Of a DNA stretch of 12,127 nucleotides, positions 1 to 8,800 are shown piece by piece. A program made the translations under genes and the position numbers. The notes under the pieces were generated by a model. The model was not told where the DNA came from. It saw only the letters and a list, made by a program, of their open reading frames with translations, and made no database searches. Source of the DNA: Podila epigama (taxonomy: Eukaryota > Mortierellomycota > Mortierellomycetes > Mortierellales > Mortierellaceae); the NCBI GenBank assembly GCA_015679605.1, contig JAAAVE010000909.1, forward strand, positions 1 to 12,127, read 5' to 3'. Within the stretch, counting starts at the first letter, position 1; each line of letters opens with the position of its first letter.

Positions 1-1
1 G

Positions 2-51
<50 letters not shown>

Positions 52-52
52 G
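1..52 (-). repeat. (CAA)17 pure polyglutamine microsatellite in the coding frame
   Basis: The plus strand shows seventeen uninterrupted GTT units from position 1. In the minus-strand gene frame they read CAA from 52 down to 2, which is Gln 501-517. The tract reaches the window edge, so its full length is unknown. It is preceded by CAA and ATG codons (Q-M-Q-Q-M). The lack of CAG interruptions makes it a likely length-polymorphic site. Confidence 0.95.
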
Positions 53-1552
53 CATTTGTTGCATCTGTTTGGGTGTTGGATGCATACCATGCTGGTGCAT
101 GGAGTTATGATGATGTTCAGCACCATACGGGTTGCCAGCCCCAACCATGCCGCCCCAGCCAAGTCGGTCATTGCTGGCAGCACCAGCACCCATCGGGGAC
201 ATACCAGTCATACCACCCATAGTGTTGATGGCACCCATCGATCCCATACCATTTAAACCACCCATACTACCATCCATACTACCATAGTCACGACTGCGCT
301 GCTTTCCCATGCCTGCACGGCCGTGCGCGCCTGCGCCATGGCGAACAGGTCCACCGCTACTGGGACCACTGCCACCCATCTGAGCATTGGCTGCCATCCC
401 CGGACGACCATTATTAGCAGTCATCATGTCTGACATCAACGGCTGTTGCTGTTGTTGGGGCCACCCTGTCAGGTCACCCGAACGAGATCCATTTCTGCTC
501 ATCATGTTTGGCATTGTTGAATCCATGTACCGTTGTTGCTGTTGCTGCTGCTGCTGTTGTTGCTGAGATAATTGCGACTGCTGCTGTTGTGGCTGTGGTT
601 GTTGTTGATTGACGCGGACGTCATGTCTGGTATCGTTCGAGTACATGGCATGTCCACCACCTTGAAGAAGATGATTCATGCCACCAACTGTTCCACCTCC
701 AGTAGGGGTACCAGCAAATTTTTCATCGGCTCGGTACATCATAGTATGCTGTTGTTGCTGTGGTTGACTAAGAGGGGTATGTGATGGCGTATGATGATGA
801 GGCGGCAGGACGGACGTATAGGGCGATTGACCCGAGTGCAGTTGTGGCTGGTGAACTTGACGTGGATGCTGGAGTTGTTGTTGTTGTTGTTGCTGTTGCT
901 GCTGTTGTTGTTGAAGCTGCGGTGTTTGTGGATGTTGTTGGGCAATGTTGGGTTGTGGTGGTTGCGAAGGTTGATGGGGTGAATGTGGTCTCTGTTGTTG
1001 CTGCGGATGATGTTGGTACCCCTTTTGAAGGGCGTCATCAAGAATTTGCTGGGGATGTGGTAATTGCAGTCGACGGGCATCCGAGTCTTCGATACTACGA
1101 CGAGCAGAGTCCATCTGCTGCTGTTGCTGTTGATGGTGATGCGATGAAGATGAAGAAGATGAAGCAGAAGAGGTATGGACCGTGTCAAGGGGATCATTGG
1201 TATGAGCCCCTGCAGGTATGCCCATGGCCGTATTGGACGATGTGCCTGGAGCAGACCCGGGAGTAGAGACATCGTTCTGATACGAGAGCTGAAAGTTGTT
1301 GGAACCGTCGGAACCATAGGGATTTGACTGTAATGGGGGCAAGAGTGGTGGTGTGGCTGGACTGGGCACTCCGTAGGTACTTGAATGGCCAAAGTTCATA
1401 CTGTTGTTCATGGTGCCATAGAGGCCATAACCGCCATAGTTCGATCCTCCAGGGGTTGTATTGTGTCCTCCACTAACGCCGCTGGCTCCATTCGCTGTAT
1501 TTGGCATACTGTTATTCTGTTCCAAATGAAAGTGTGTGGCCAGGTTTGCCAT
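1..1552 (-). CDS. Gln/Met/Gly-rich prion-like protein, N-terminal part (runs off left edge)
   Basis: An uninterrupted minus-strand frame opens at an ATG at 1552-1550 (MANLATHFHLEQ...) and stays open to the window edge, giving 517 codons with no stop. A TAG lies nine codons upstream in frame, which supports this start. That TAG sits in a T-rich TTTTTAG at about 1580-1586, which could also be a 3' splice site of an intron in the leader. The protein is low complexity throughout: an N/G/Y-rich start, a Ser run and HHH, then Gln tracts at residues 214-226, 330-340 and 501-517. Between the last two lies a Gly/Met-rich stretch at about residues 420-460. Small ordered-looking islands include RRSIEDSDARR followed by QILDDALQKG. 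No folded domain, membrane helix or signal peptide is visible. Such composition is common in fungal transcription co-regulators and RNA-binding proteins, but any DNA- or RNA-binding domain would lie beyond the left edge. The reading frame is well supported; the function is unrecognised. Confidence 0.85.
533..565 (-). repeat. Mixed CAG/CAA polyglutamine tract (Q11)
   Basis: Eleven consecutive Gln codons, mixed CAG and CAA, correspond to residues 330-340 of the left-end protein. A second Gln-rich patch (QQQPQPQQQQ) precedes them on the coding strand. The mixed codons suggest selection for polyglutamine as well as simple slippage. Confidence 0.9.
875..913 (-). repeat. Mixed CAA/CAG polyglutamine tract (Q13)
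   Basis: Thirteen Gln codons in frame (residues 214-226), with three CAG codons interrupting CAA runs. They lie in a wider Gln/Pro/His-rich segment on the coding strand, following PHSPHQPSQPPQP. Confidence 0.9.
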
Positions 1553-2160
1553 GAACCAGATGGATAGTGGATAGTATAGCTAAAAAGACAGTGTGAAATG
1601 GCTTTCCTCTTGTCTTTCTTTTTCGTGAATGCTTGATGTTTAGATGCAAACTCGTTTTCTTTAAATAAATCGGGTCCTTGTTCTGTTGCTTTGCTTTTCT
1701 TGCTGCAAAGTAGACTTTTCTTTTTTTTTTCTTTCTACTATGGACCAGGGATAAAATGAGAAAGAAATGTGAGCGCAAAAAATAGTCGAGTGCAAGAGAA
1801 AAGTGGAAAAATGTTGAAAAAGAACGAGCATTGCAAGTCATTGAATGTGTTTTGCTTTGGATAACGCGCTTCAGCCCCTCTTCATCCCATGTGCATGGAA
1901 GAGTAGTTGACACGTGGTCGAGCAGTGAAAAGAAAAAGAAAAAGACGAGGATGAAAACATGTCAAGAATAGAAGAAGAAAAAAACGCGCTTACCACGGGG
2001 GGAAGGAGTTTTTGCTTGTTTGGATGGAGATAAAGACTATTTCAGTTTAAAAAAGATGAAAAACAGGGAGCATGGTGATCAGTAGGATGAAGATATATTC
2101 ACAACAATATAGTAGTAAATGCTGTTGTTAATCCAAGTTGTTTCTTTTAGTGAGTGGACC
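1553..2160 (-). promoter_or_regulatory. Upstream/leader region of the Gln-rich gene, with a CACGTG E-box
   Basis: About 600 bases without a credible gene sit immediately 5' of the minus-strand start. On the sense (minus) strand the region is rich in pyrimidine runs, for example the complement of the purine tracts at 1920-1990. A palindromic CACGTG E-box lies at 1911-1916, 359 bases upstream of the ATG; this core is the known target of bHLH factors such as Cbf1/Pho4 in yeasts. A TTTTTAG at about 1580-1586 could be a leader-intron acceptor. The transcription start is not determined. Confidence 0.4.
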
Positions 2161-2162
2161 CA

Positions 2163-2233
2163 TTGTTGTTGCTATTGTTGTTATTGCTATTGTTGTCATT
2201 GCTATTGTTGTCATTGCTGTTGTTGTTTGCTGC
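2163..2233. repeat. Degenerate GTT/ATT trinucleotide tract, left arm of an inverted pair
   Basis: The tract consists of GTTGTT, GCTATT, GTTGTCATT units. Its reverse complement closely resembles the CAA/TAA/TGA tract at 2770-2816, so the two form an imperfect inverted repeat about 540 bases apart. It is open in one plus frame as poly-Leu, which I regard as repeat translation and not a gene. Confidence 0.75.
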
Positions 2234-2514
2234 TGGTCTGGAGGTGATGTGGAATACATGCTGGATTAGGAAGGCGTTCTCACATACATTGGGAAGGGCG
2301 TCACGTTATTTGGTTGCTTTATGGTGTGGGATGGTGACGCATGTGTGTGAATGTGTGCAAGGTGAGAACGAGGGGGAAGGAATGGATGACAAAGATGGTT
2401 GTGGTACGTACTGACTGCAATGGACAGGGCGAGAAGGACGATTGTCTGCCAAACAAAGACGAAGGAGCTGTGCAGTGACAGGAGTGGATAGGCAGGGATG
2501 AGCACAGAGAATCT

Positions 2515-2680
2515 GAGTCTGTGAGTGTGAGTGTGCGAGTATGTGTGCGTGTGTGTGTGTGAATGAATGTGTGTGTTGTACGTGTGACAAAGAAGGACAA
2601 GAGTGTCTATGTTTGTCTGTGTGTGTGTCTGTGTGTGCAAGAGAGTGTGTGTGTGAGAGAGAAAGAGAGAGAGAGACAAA
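2515..2680. repeat. TG-rich then GA-rich microsatellite block
   Basis: Runs of (TG)n and TGTGAG units fill about 2515-2655, followed by (GA)n with AAAG interruptions to about 2678. On the minus strand these read CA then CT. Several long frames here translate only as His/Thr/Ser or Leu/Ser simple sequence and are not genes. Confidence 0.85.
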
Positions 2681-2769
2681 AGAAAAGTAGAGATGTGAGC
2701 AGGGGGAGGACACGGACTCGTTGATATGAAGACAAAGTCATGGGCTGAACCAAAGAGTGTGACCATGAC

Positions 2770-2816
2770 ACAACAACAACAATAACAATGACAATGACAA
2801 TAACAACAATAACAAC
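2770..2816. repeat. CAA/TAA/TGA tract, right arm of an inverted pair
   Basis: Units CAACAA, CAATAA, CAATGA. They are complementary in pattern to the GTT/ATT/TCATT tract at 2163-2233. The pairing would be imperfect because both arms are degenerate. Confidence 0.75.
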
Positions 2817-2994
2817 ACACAAGACAAGACTAGTCTAATCTACAGACAGACAGGGCCACAACAGCAAAGAGGTAGACAACTGCATGAAGGCGACGAACAC
2901 AATCATGTCATGGCAAAACTCACCCGTGATGGAAAGTAACCCAAACGAATAAATCACAAAGAGACACAAGAGACGGAGAGATAGAGAGGTAAAA

Positions 2995-3120
2995 GGAAGG
3001 GGTAGAGAGAGAGAGAGAGAGAAGGGGGCGGCGAGCAATTGGATAAAGCGGTGAATGAGAGAGAAGAGAGAGAAGAGAGATGGAAGAAAAAAAAGAAGAA
3101 AGAAAGAAAGAAGCAAAGAA
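2995..3120. repeat. Long GA-rich purine tract
   Basis: The plus strand is almost pure purine: (GA)10 at about 3006-3025, then GAGAGAAGA units and AAGAAAG units to about 3118. Polypurine/polypyrimidine tracts of this kind can adopt triplex (H-DNA) structures and often lie near fungal promoters. No gene is seen. Confidence 0.85.
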
Positions 3121-3178
3121 TGGAAAGACCAAGGCAAGGGAATTAAAGCAGGTTGCTATCGAACCAAGATTTCTTGTG

Positions 3179-3770
3179 GTTTTTTTTTCTTTTTTTCACA
3201 GCAAGAACAGTGCAATGGGTCCCTTGTTTGACAAAAAGGATAGGTGGTATGGATGCGATGCGATGCGATGCAAAGAGCCTGGGCGAGACAAAGGGAGTGC
3301 ATGTGTGAGTGAGTGAGTGAGAAAGTGAGACGGAGAAAATAGACAAAAAGTCAAGAAAAAAAAGGGGGGGGTTGAAGAACGAAGAAAAAAAAAGAAGGGG
3401 AGGAGGATGAAGAAGAGGGGTTGGGGTTGGGGATGGTGGATGGGGGGGACGCATTTGGGATGGATGGTGTGTTTGGAAGCGAGCGATTGGATCTGACGGC
3501 AACAAAAACGATGCATGTTGGATGGAAGAGAGATATAAGAGAAGGAAGGGTCGCAGGGATAGACGCGAACAGGGAGACGCGATGTGGATGGCAAAATGTG
3601 CTGTACGTCGATGGGTGTGGATGTAGGATGGACAATGGTTGAGGATAGTAAATCGGGAGGAGCTAAAGGGATGGATTGGAGCGAACTGAGGTAGCATGGG
3701 GCGAGTATAAAGATAGAAACAAATAAATAAGAAACCATTAGCGCAATTAGCGTTGAGTTTACGATGTAGG
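3179..3770. other. Non-genic purine-rich stretch with short tandem repeats
   Basis: It begins with a long T run interrupted by one C and followed by CACAG (3197-3201), which resembles a plus-strand 3' splice site. It then holds a (GATGC)4 pentamer at about 3254-3273, GAGT/GAGA tetramers at 3303-3330, G runs at 3364-3371 and 3441-3448, and purine-rich unique sequence. The frames here translate as His/Ser/Pro simple sequence. I see no gene. Confidence 0.6.
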
Positions 3771-3775
3771 CGGGA

Positions 3776-4016
3776 ATGCAGGTGTATGTGTAGGTGGAGG
3801 GTGTGTGGAGCGAGTGCACAAGTGAATGTGAAATTGAATGTGTATGTGTATGTGAATGTGTCTGTGATGGTGGAGTAAGTGAATATGAACATGAATGCGT
3901 CTGAAGAGTGCTGTACATGTACAGGATGTGTATGTGTTCTGCGTGAATGTGAATGTGCATGTGCATGTGCAAGTGAACATGAACACGAATATGAATGTGA
4001 AGGTGTCTGTGCAAAG
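3776..4016. repeat. Degenerate hexamer tract of the TGTGNA type
   Basis: About 240 bases of TGTATG, TGTGAA, TGTGCA and GAACAT units show a clear six-base beat. The beat makes minus frames read as alternating (I/V-H)n and (F/C-T)n dipeptides, which explains the long open frames here. There is no consistent protein signal. The unit is not the TTAGGG telomere repeat. Confidence 0.75.
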
Positions 4017-4390
4017 GATGGCAATCGTCCACACTCACATACCCCATGTCCACCTGGTGAGTGTTTCAAGGAGAGATTACATCCCCCCCAATTTATATGC
4101 TTATTTATTCTGTTTTTGGCTATGCTATTTTGTCCCCTGTTGTTTGTTATGTGATGTGGACCATGGTCAATGCTAGGGGTAACGATGGCGCAGTACAAAG
4201 ACCAAAGGGCACACACGCACAAAGAACAAACAAAGGAACAAACACGTAAACACGAAAACACGAAAACACAAAACGACGCACACCAATTGACACAGTCCGC
4301 TAAAGTATTGTCCTTTTCAAGATGGATAAACACGCGCTTTGTTCGAGTCTTTTTTTCTCATGGTTGAGTAACCCTAGACTGGTCCTATGC

Positions 4391-4396
4391 CACGTG
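4391..4396. promoter_or_regulatory. CACGTG E-box near the composition switch
   Basis: A perfect six-base palindrome that matches the bHLH core. It lies just right of the point where the plus strand changes from purine-rich to pyrimidine-rich, and it is the second CACGTG I noticed in the divergent region. Function is inferred from the motif only. Confidence 0.35.
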
Positions 4397-4413
4397 CGTC
4401 TTTTGCTGTTTAT

Positions 4414-4510
4414 TATTGTTGATGATGATGATGATGATGTCGACGCATTGTTACTGTCCCTTGATGCTGTTTGCTGCTGTTGTTGTTGTTATTATTAACA
4501 ATAATAATGT
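4414..4510. repeat. (GAT)n tract followed by GTT/ATT hairpin-forming sequence
   Basis: (GAT)7 at about 4418-4438, then GTTGTTGTT running into TTATTATT-AAC-AATAATAA at about 4490-4508. That sequence is an eight-base perfect inverted repeat with a three-base loop. The frames crossing it are short and poly-Asn or poly-Met. Confidence 0.75.
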
Positions 4511-4948
4511 TTGTGAAACTGTTACTACTGTCAACACTTGCTACTACTGCTGTCCCTCTGCTGGTCTTGTCTGTCCCCTGTTCCTGTTCTTTGTTCCTGT
4601 TCTGTTCATGTGCCTGCATCGTTGACCTCTTCTCTCCTTTCCAATCTTAGCCTAGTCCTATCCACTGAGAATAGTGTCCTCCTCCTCCTTTCCTCCCCTG
4701 GAGTTTGAGCATTGGCCAATATGGCACAGCCACTCTCCATCATCTCATCGTTCATATTCTTGTCACTCAAGTCACTCTTTCATTCTTGCCACTCGAGCAA
4801 TCAATACATTTATTAAACGCGTATGTAGTCATCCAACCTAATGCGTGTGTATGTATCGTGTTGTATGCTGAACATTTTTTTTTTCGCGTCAAGTTGTGCT
4901 TGTGAAATGTGATTCTTTCCAAGGACTCCGTGATTTTGTTTCCAAGTG

Positions 4949-4978
4949 TTTTTTTTTTTTTTTTTTTTTTTTTTGCAG
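4949..4978 (+). repeat. T26 homopolymer followed by GCAG, a possible 3' splice site
   Basis: Twenty-six consecutive T residues (4949-4974) are followed by GCAG. The arrangement matches a polypyrimidine tract plus AG acceptor on the plus strand. A consensus donor CTG|GTGAGT lies upstream at 4057. If the two are used together, this would be a leader intron of the downstream gene. That use is inference; the T run itself is certain. Confidence 0.45.
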
Positions 4979-5599
4979 TGTTCATGTCTACTGTCCAGTC
5001 TGCTATTCAAGTACGCTGTTTGAACAAGAAAAAAAAGCGACACTAAGACATCTTCTAGCCTTCTTTGACATGTTCACGACAAAAAGAAAAGAAAAGAAAC
5101 GGCAACCATGCCCATCCATGGCCAGACAGATAGCCGGCATCCATGGCTTGTTCATAACAAGAGACAATTTGGGTCAGTTGGCAAGGGGGTCACCAAGTCA
5201 ATCAGCCATCCATTCTCTCCTCACATCCCTCCTTTTTTTTTTGTTTTCTTCATTCCCACTTTCTTGTCTCTTGTGTTCCTTCAAATGTATTGCAGAAAAA
5301 AAATGTAATGGCTCCCTACTCCATCTCCCTGTTCGTTCCACTGTAATGTGAGGTACCGCCAACAAGGCGTCCAACCCCACACGCGCGCGCGCTCTTTTTT
5401 CTTAAAACATTCTTTCTCATTTTGCTCTTTCTTTTGACTTTGACCACTCTGTCTTGCCACTCTTTTTTTTCTTTTCTTTTTCATTCTTTTTGTTCCTCAC
5501 GTCTCTTCACCTGCATCTGCATGGACAAGACGGCACCACTCGCTCGATTACCCTAACTCTGACTGTCACTTGTATATCTCTTCCCTCCATTTTCAACCA

Positions 5600-5636
5600 C
5601 TCATCCATCCATCCACCCATCCATCCGTCTATCCAA
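5600..5636. repeat. (ATCC)n tetranucleotide block
   Basis: Imperfect CATCCATCCATCCACCCATCC-type repeats in the leader region, about 250 bases before the start codon. Short and non-coding. Confidence 0.8.
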
Positions 5637-5881
5637 CTATTCCTTGCCATCCCTTTCATACCTACGTTGGTGGACTATACTGTTCAAAGAGACCAATAAA
5701 TCCTTTTCCTTCAACAACTATCCCCACCTTGGCCATCATTGCCTTCGACATCGACAATCGCTATATCCTTTGCCATCAAGGAAACAAAAAAGAAAAGAAA
5801 AGGCTCACTTGCGGTCTACGCTCGGTCGAACAAACGACGCAAGAGCCTAAAAAAAACAACCAAAACCCTTGCACATAATCA

Positions 5882-8800
5882 ATGTCTTTATTGGCTGTCA
5901 CCTCTGCTGGCAATGACCAACTTGAACCAACCGCCGACAGTAACGCCATGGCCAACACCGTAGATTCCAGCTCATTGATTCAGGAAAACACCTACGAGCC
6001 CCACCCTATCAAGGACGCCAATGGCATACCCCCTACATCCAACAACATGCACCATTCTCAATCCAACCCAACCCTCGAGACGGTACTCCTCTCAATTGGC
6101 ATCGCTATCGGTGCCCTGTTTTTACTAGGCATCGTGGCCGCTCAAATTATCTCTTACAAGAGACGTGCAGCCCAGAGGAAGAAGCAGTTTGGAAATGGTG
6201 CCAGGAATGCGGAAGGAGGTGGCCCATTAGAGAATGGATTTGACTTTGACCTTGACGATGATAACTTTGACGATCTCGATGACGATCTTGATGAGAAAAA
6301 GTCGAAATCACGCGTGAGTCGCAAAAACACCTCTACCACCCACAATAACACCAACAACAACGAGAAGGGAGCAACAACAGAGATTGACATTGTGGTTGAG
6401 GATCACCACGATCGTATCACACGGTTTAGTGAAAAGCATGGACTCACCATTGATAGTTCACTCGCTGGACCTAACCTGAACCGTCGACCATCCATTACGG
6501 GACAGCTCCTGGGTCCCGACAGCCCATACTCTGGCGTCGACCTCTACAGCCCCAGCTCCCCAAGCTTCAATGGTGAGTTTGTTTATCCTTTTACTTTGTC
6601 ATGCTATGCATTCCTGTACCGTCTTTTTCATGCAAAGAGATTTCAGTTTTGCTCACAATGCGATTTTGAACTATTCTGCACAACGCGACTTTGATTCACG
6701 CGACAACATCTCGTGGCTTTCCTTGCAACAACTTTGCATAAAAAAATATCTTTTCGTCACACATAACATTCCAACCTCTTCAATCCCTTGTTCACACTTG
6801 TTCACTTGTTCGAAAAAAAAAAAATCACTCTCGATACTCTCCCATCGCTTCTTCATCCCACTTCCAACAACAACAACAACCCCTCTCAGGCCCTTCTCTC
6901 TTTCGCAGCTCGTCAGCTGCTCCTAGTCTGCCGTCCCAGACTAGCTTCCGCTTAAGCAGTGGCAATACTCACCTCAGTAGCACTGTACACCATCAAAGCC
7001 CAAAGGGTGGGATTATTGGCAGCGTTGGCATCGGCGCTGGCGGTGGACGTAGCCCTGGTGGGTCCAACATCCATGGCTCAGTCGGCGGCAGCCATGCCAA
7101 CACAAAGAACGTGCCCCAACCGGCAGGACATCCTCTTCAGTACCATCACCTGTCGGACCACAATCCGCGTAACACCGTCGTTGATGTGGCCAATATCTAC
7201 GCGCAACGACAAGTACAAAGTGGCCTGCACATCGGCATCCCGCACTCTACATACTATCCTCACAATCAGCAGCAACAGCATCAACATCCACTAGAGTACC
7301 AACAGCAGCAAAATGTCTACCCTCATTACTCCATCTCGCCTTCGAGTGCCGGTACCTACACCGACAACCCCTTCCAGTCCCCACCTCTCTCTGCTTCTTT
7401 GAACGGTGGTACGTGGGGAGACCCCTTCAGAACCAACAACAACAGTCAGCAGAGTTTGAACCAGATGGTGAACTCGAACGAGCATAGTGGAACGGCCTCC
7501 TCTGTTCATGAGGACCAGTACGCCTCCATGAATCCATTCTACAGTCAGCATCATACCCTCGGCCACAACTACTTTGGCTATGGGGCTCCCTCAGATTCAC
7601 CCGGTGATTCGTCTTCACTCTCACCCGAGAACGAGAGAAAGATGCTGTCGCGTTCAGTCACGTATTCTCCTGGCACCACTTCGACCAAGAGTGGTGATGA
7701 CCTCCAAGGCAGCCGTCCTCTAGAGGTTCACCACACCTCTGCGAATGTCCATCCCATGGATATTTCTCAAAGTTGTAGTCCTGAAAGTAGCAACAGTAGC
7801 AGCTCAAGCACGCCACCACAATCGTGGTCCAACATCAGTATCAGCCCTGGTCAAAGTGTCAGCCATGGTCAAAATGCCAGCCATGGTCAAAGTGCCAGCC
7901 CTGGTCAAAGTGCCAGCCCTAGTCAAAGTGTCAACCCAGGAAAGAAGACGCATGGGCTGATGGGTGGCTCAATGTCTGGCTCCCCTGGTGTGTCTCCCTT
8001 CCAAACGCCGCCTCCAAAAGCAATGACGCGCTCGTCTACCATGGCAGGAGCTCTTTATGGCTCGCCAGGTCGAAGATCGTTTGTAGACACGTTGCCGAGA
8101 GGCGAGACAGGCATGCATGGGACACCTGTGAACGAGGGTAGTGCTTGGTATCGAAAGAGGGCAAGTGTCATTATCCCCGAAGGGATGGCTCATGTACGTC
8201 TGTGGGGTGACAACACGAATTCTAGCAACGGTGTATCGTCCTCTTCGTCCACGTCTGGTACACAGCCCTTCCATTCCTCTTCGCTCTCTACTTCATCCTT
8301 GTCATCGTCGTCGCTGTCCTCATCGCAACAACATTCTCGCGCAGTTGTTACAGAGCCCATTGCTGAAGACCCTGTGCCATCCGAGCCAGAAAGTGGTGAG
8401 GGAGAAAGAGGGTCAAGATGGATGGCATTATCTGGCTCGACTCCATCGATCGTCACCAGTAACCTGTCTTCAGGGGTGGCGCCCTCAGAGATGGCACCGC
8501 CTGCGTCCCCCAACACCATTGCTCGTAATGGTGCTGCTGTTTTTGAGGGACATGGCCAAGGTCATACACGCCCTGGCTCCAAGGCTCCTTTCAACTCGCG
8601 GCAAGATGCAAACGTATCCAATGCTACACATTTTACCAATCTTACGCTTGCTGTCAGTAATGCCATACCAGTGGTGTCACCTGTAGACAATCTTGGTCCA
8701 ACTGTCGTTGTCAACGATGAGCATGGTGGTCGTAACGATGGTGATGCTGATGATGATGCTGATGTCACGGGTGTTATCAGTAGCAATACCTTGCATGTCT

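Larger units (their letters stand above)
4511..5881 (+). promoter_or_regulatory. Pyrimidine-rich upstream/5' leader region of the membrane-protein gene
   Basis: About 1.4 kb precedes the start at 5882, and the plus strand is strongly C/T-rich with many T runs. No frame here looks like a gene. It contains a T26 tract followed by GCAG, a CGCGCGCGCGC alternation at about 5381-5391 with Z-DNA potential, and an (ATCC)n block at about 5602-5635. Pyrimidine-rich leaders just 5' of the start are usual in fungi. A TAA lies two codons before the ATG in frame, so the coding region does not simply extend upstream. Confidence 0.5.

Noticed and set aside
739-1392. A 217-codon minus-strand frame overlapping the left gene
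   Set aside because: It is in another frame of the Gln-rich gene. The chosen frame is open for 517 codons, makes clean polyglutamine, and has the better start.
1512-1913. A 133-codon minus-strand frame across the start of the left gene
   Set aside because: Out of frame with the Gln-rich gene, Lys/Phe/Ser-rich from A/T tracts, and without a domain.
2266-2820. Overlapping minus-strand frames of 71-184 codons with (H-T)n runs
   Set aside because: They are repeat translations of the TG block, open in several frames at once.
3254-3273. (GATGC)4 as a possible tRNA or structured RNA
   Set aside because: No cloverleaf, A/B box or anticodon arm can be drawn around it; it is a pentamer microsatellite.
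3776-4016. The TGTG-rich field as an internal telomere repeat
   Set aside because: The unit is degenerate TGTGNA and not TTAGGG, and no subtelomeric gene is nearby.
3143-4333. A 396-codon minus-strand open frame, rich in His, Ser and Cys
   Set aside because: It translates TG/CA hexamer and GA/CT repeats and has no domain or sensible composition. Other frames over the same bases are open too, as expected of simple sequence lacking stops.
4896-5351. A plus-strand frame of 151 codons through the T26 tract
   Set aside because: It starts in unique sequence but contains a poly-Phe run from the homopolymer and has no recognisable motif. The T26-GCAG fits a splice acceptor or plain repeat better.
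5882-6694. Reading exon 1 of the membrane protein straight through to a stop at 6694
   Set aside because: The sequence after 6572 changes to Cys/Phe-rich AT sequence right at a perfect GTGAGT donor, and the downstream 2 kb frame clearly continues the same Ser/Pro-rich protein.
8141-8686. A 181-codon plus-strand frame inside exon 2
   Set aside because: Shadow frame of the Ser-rich tail; it is short relative to the main frame and has no start context or domain.
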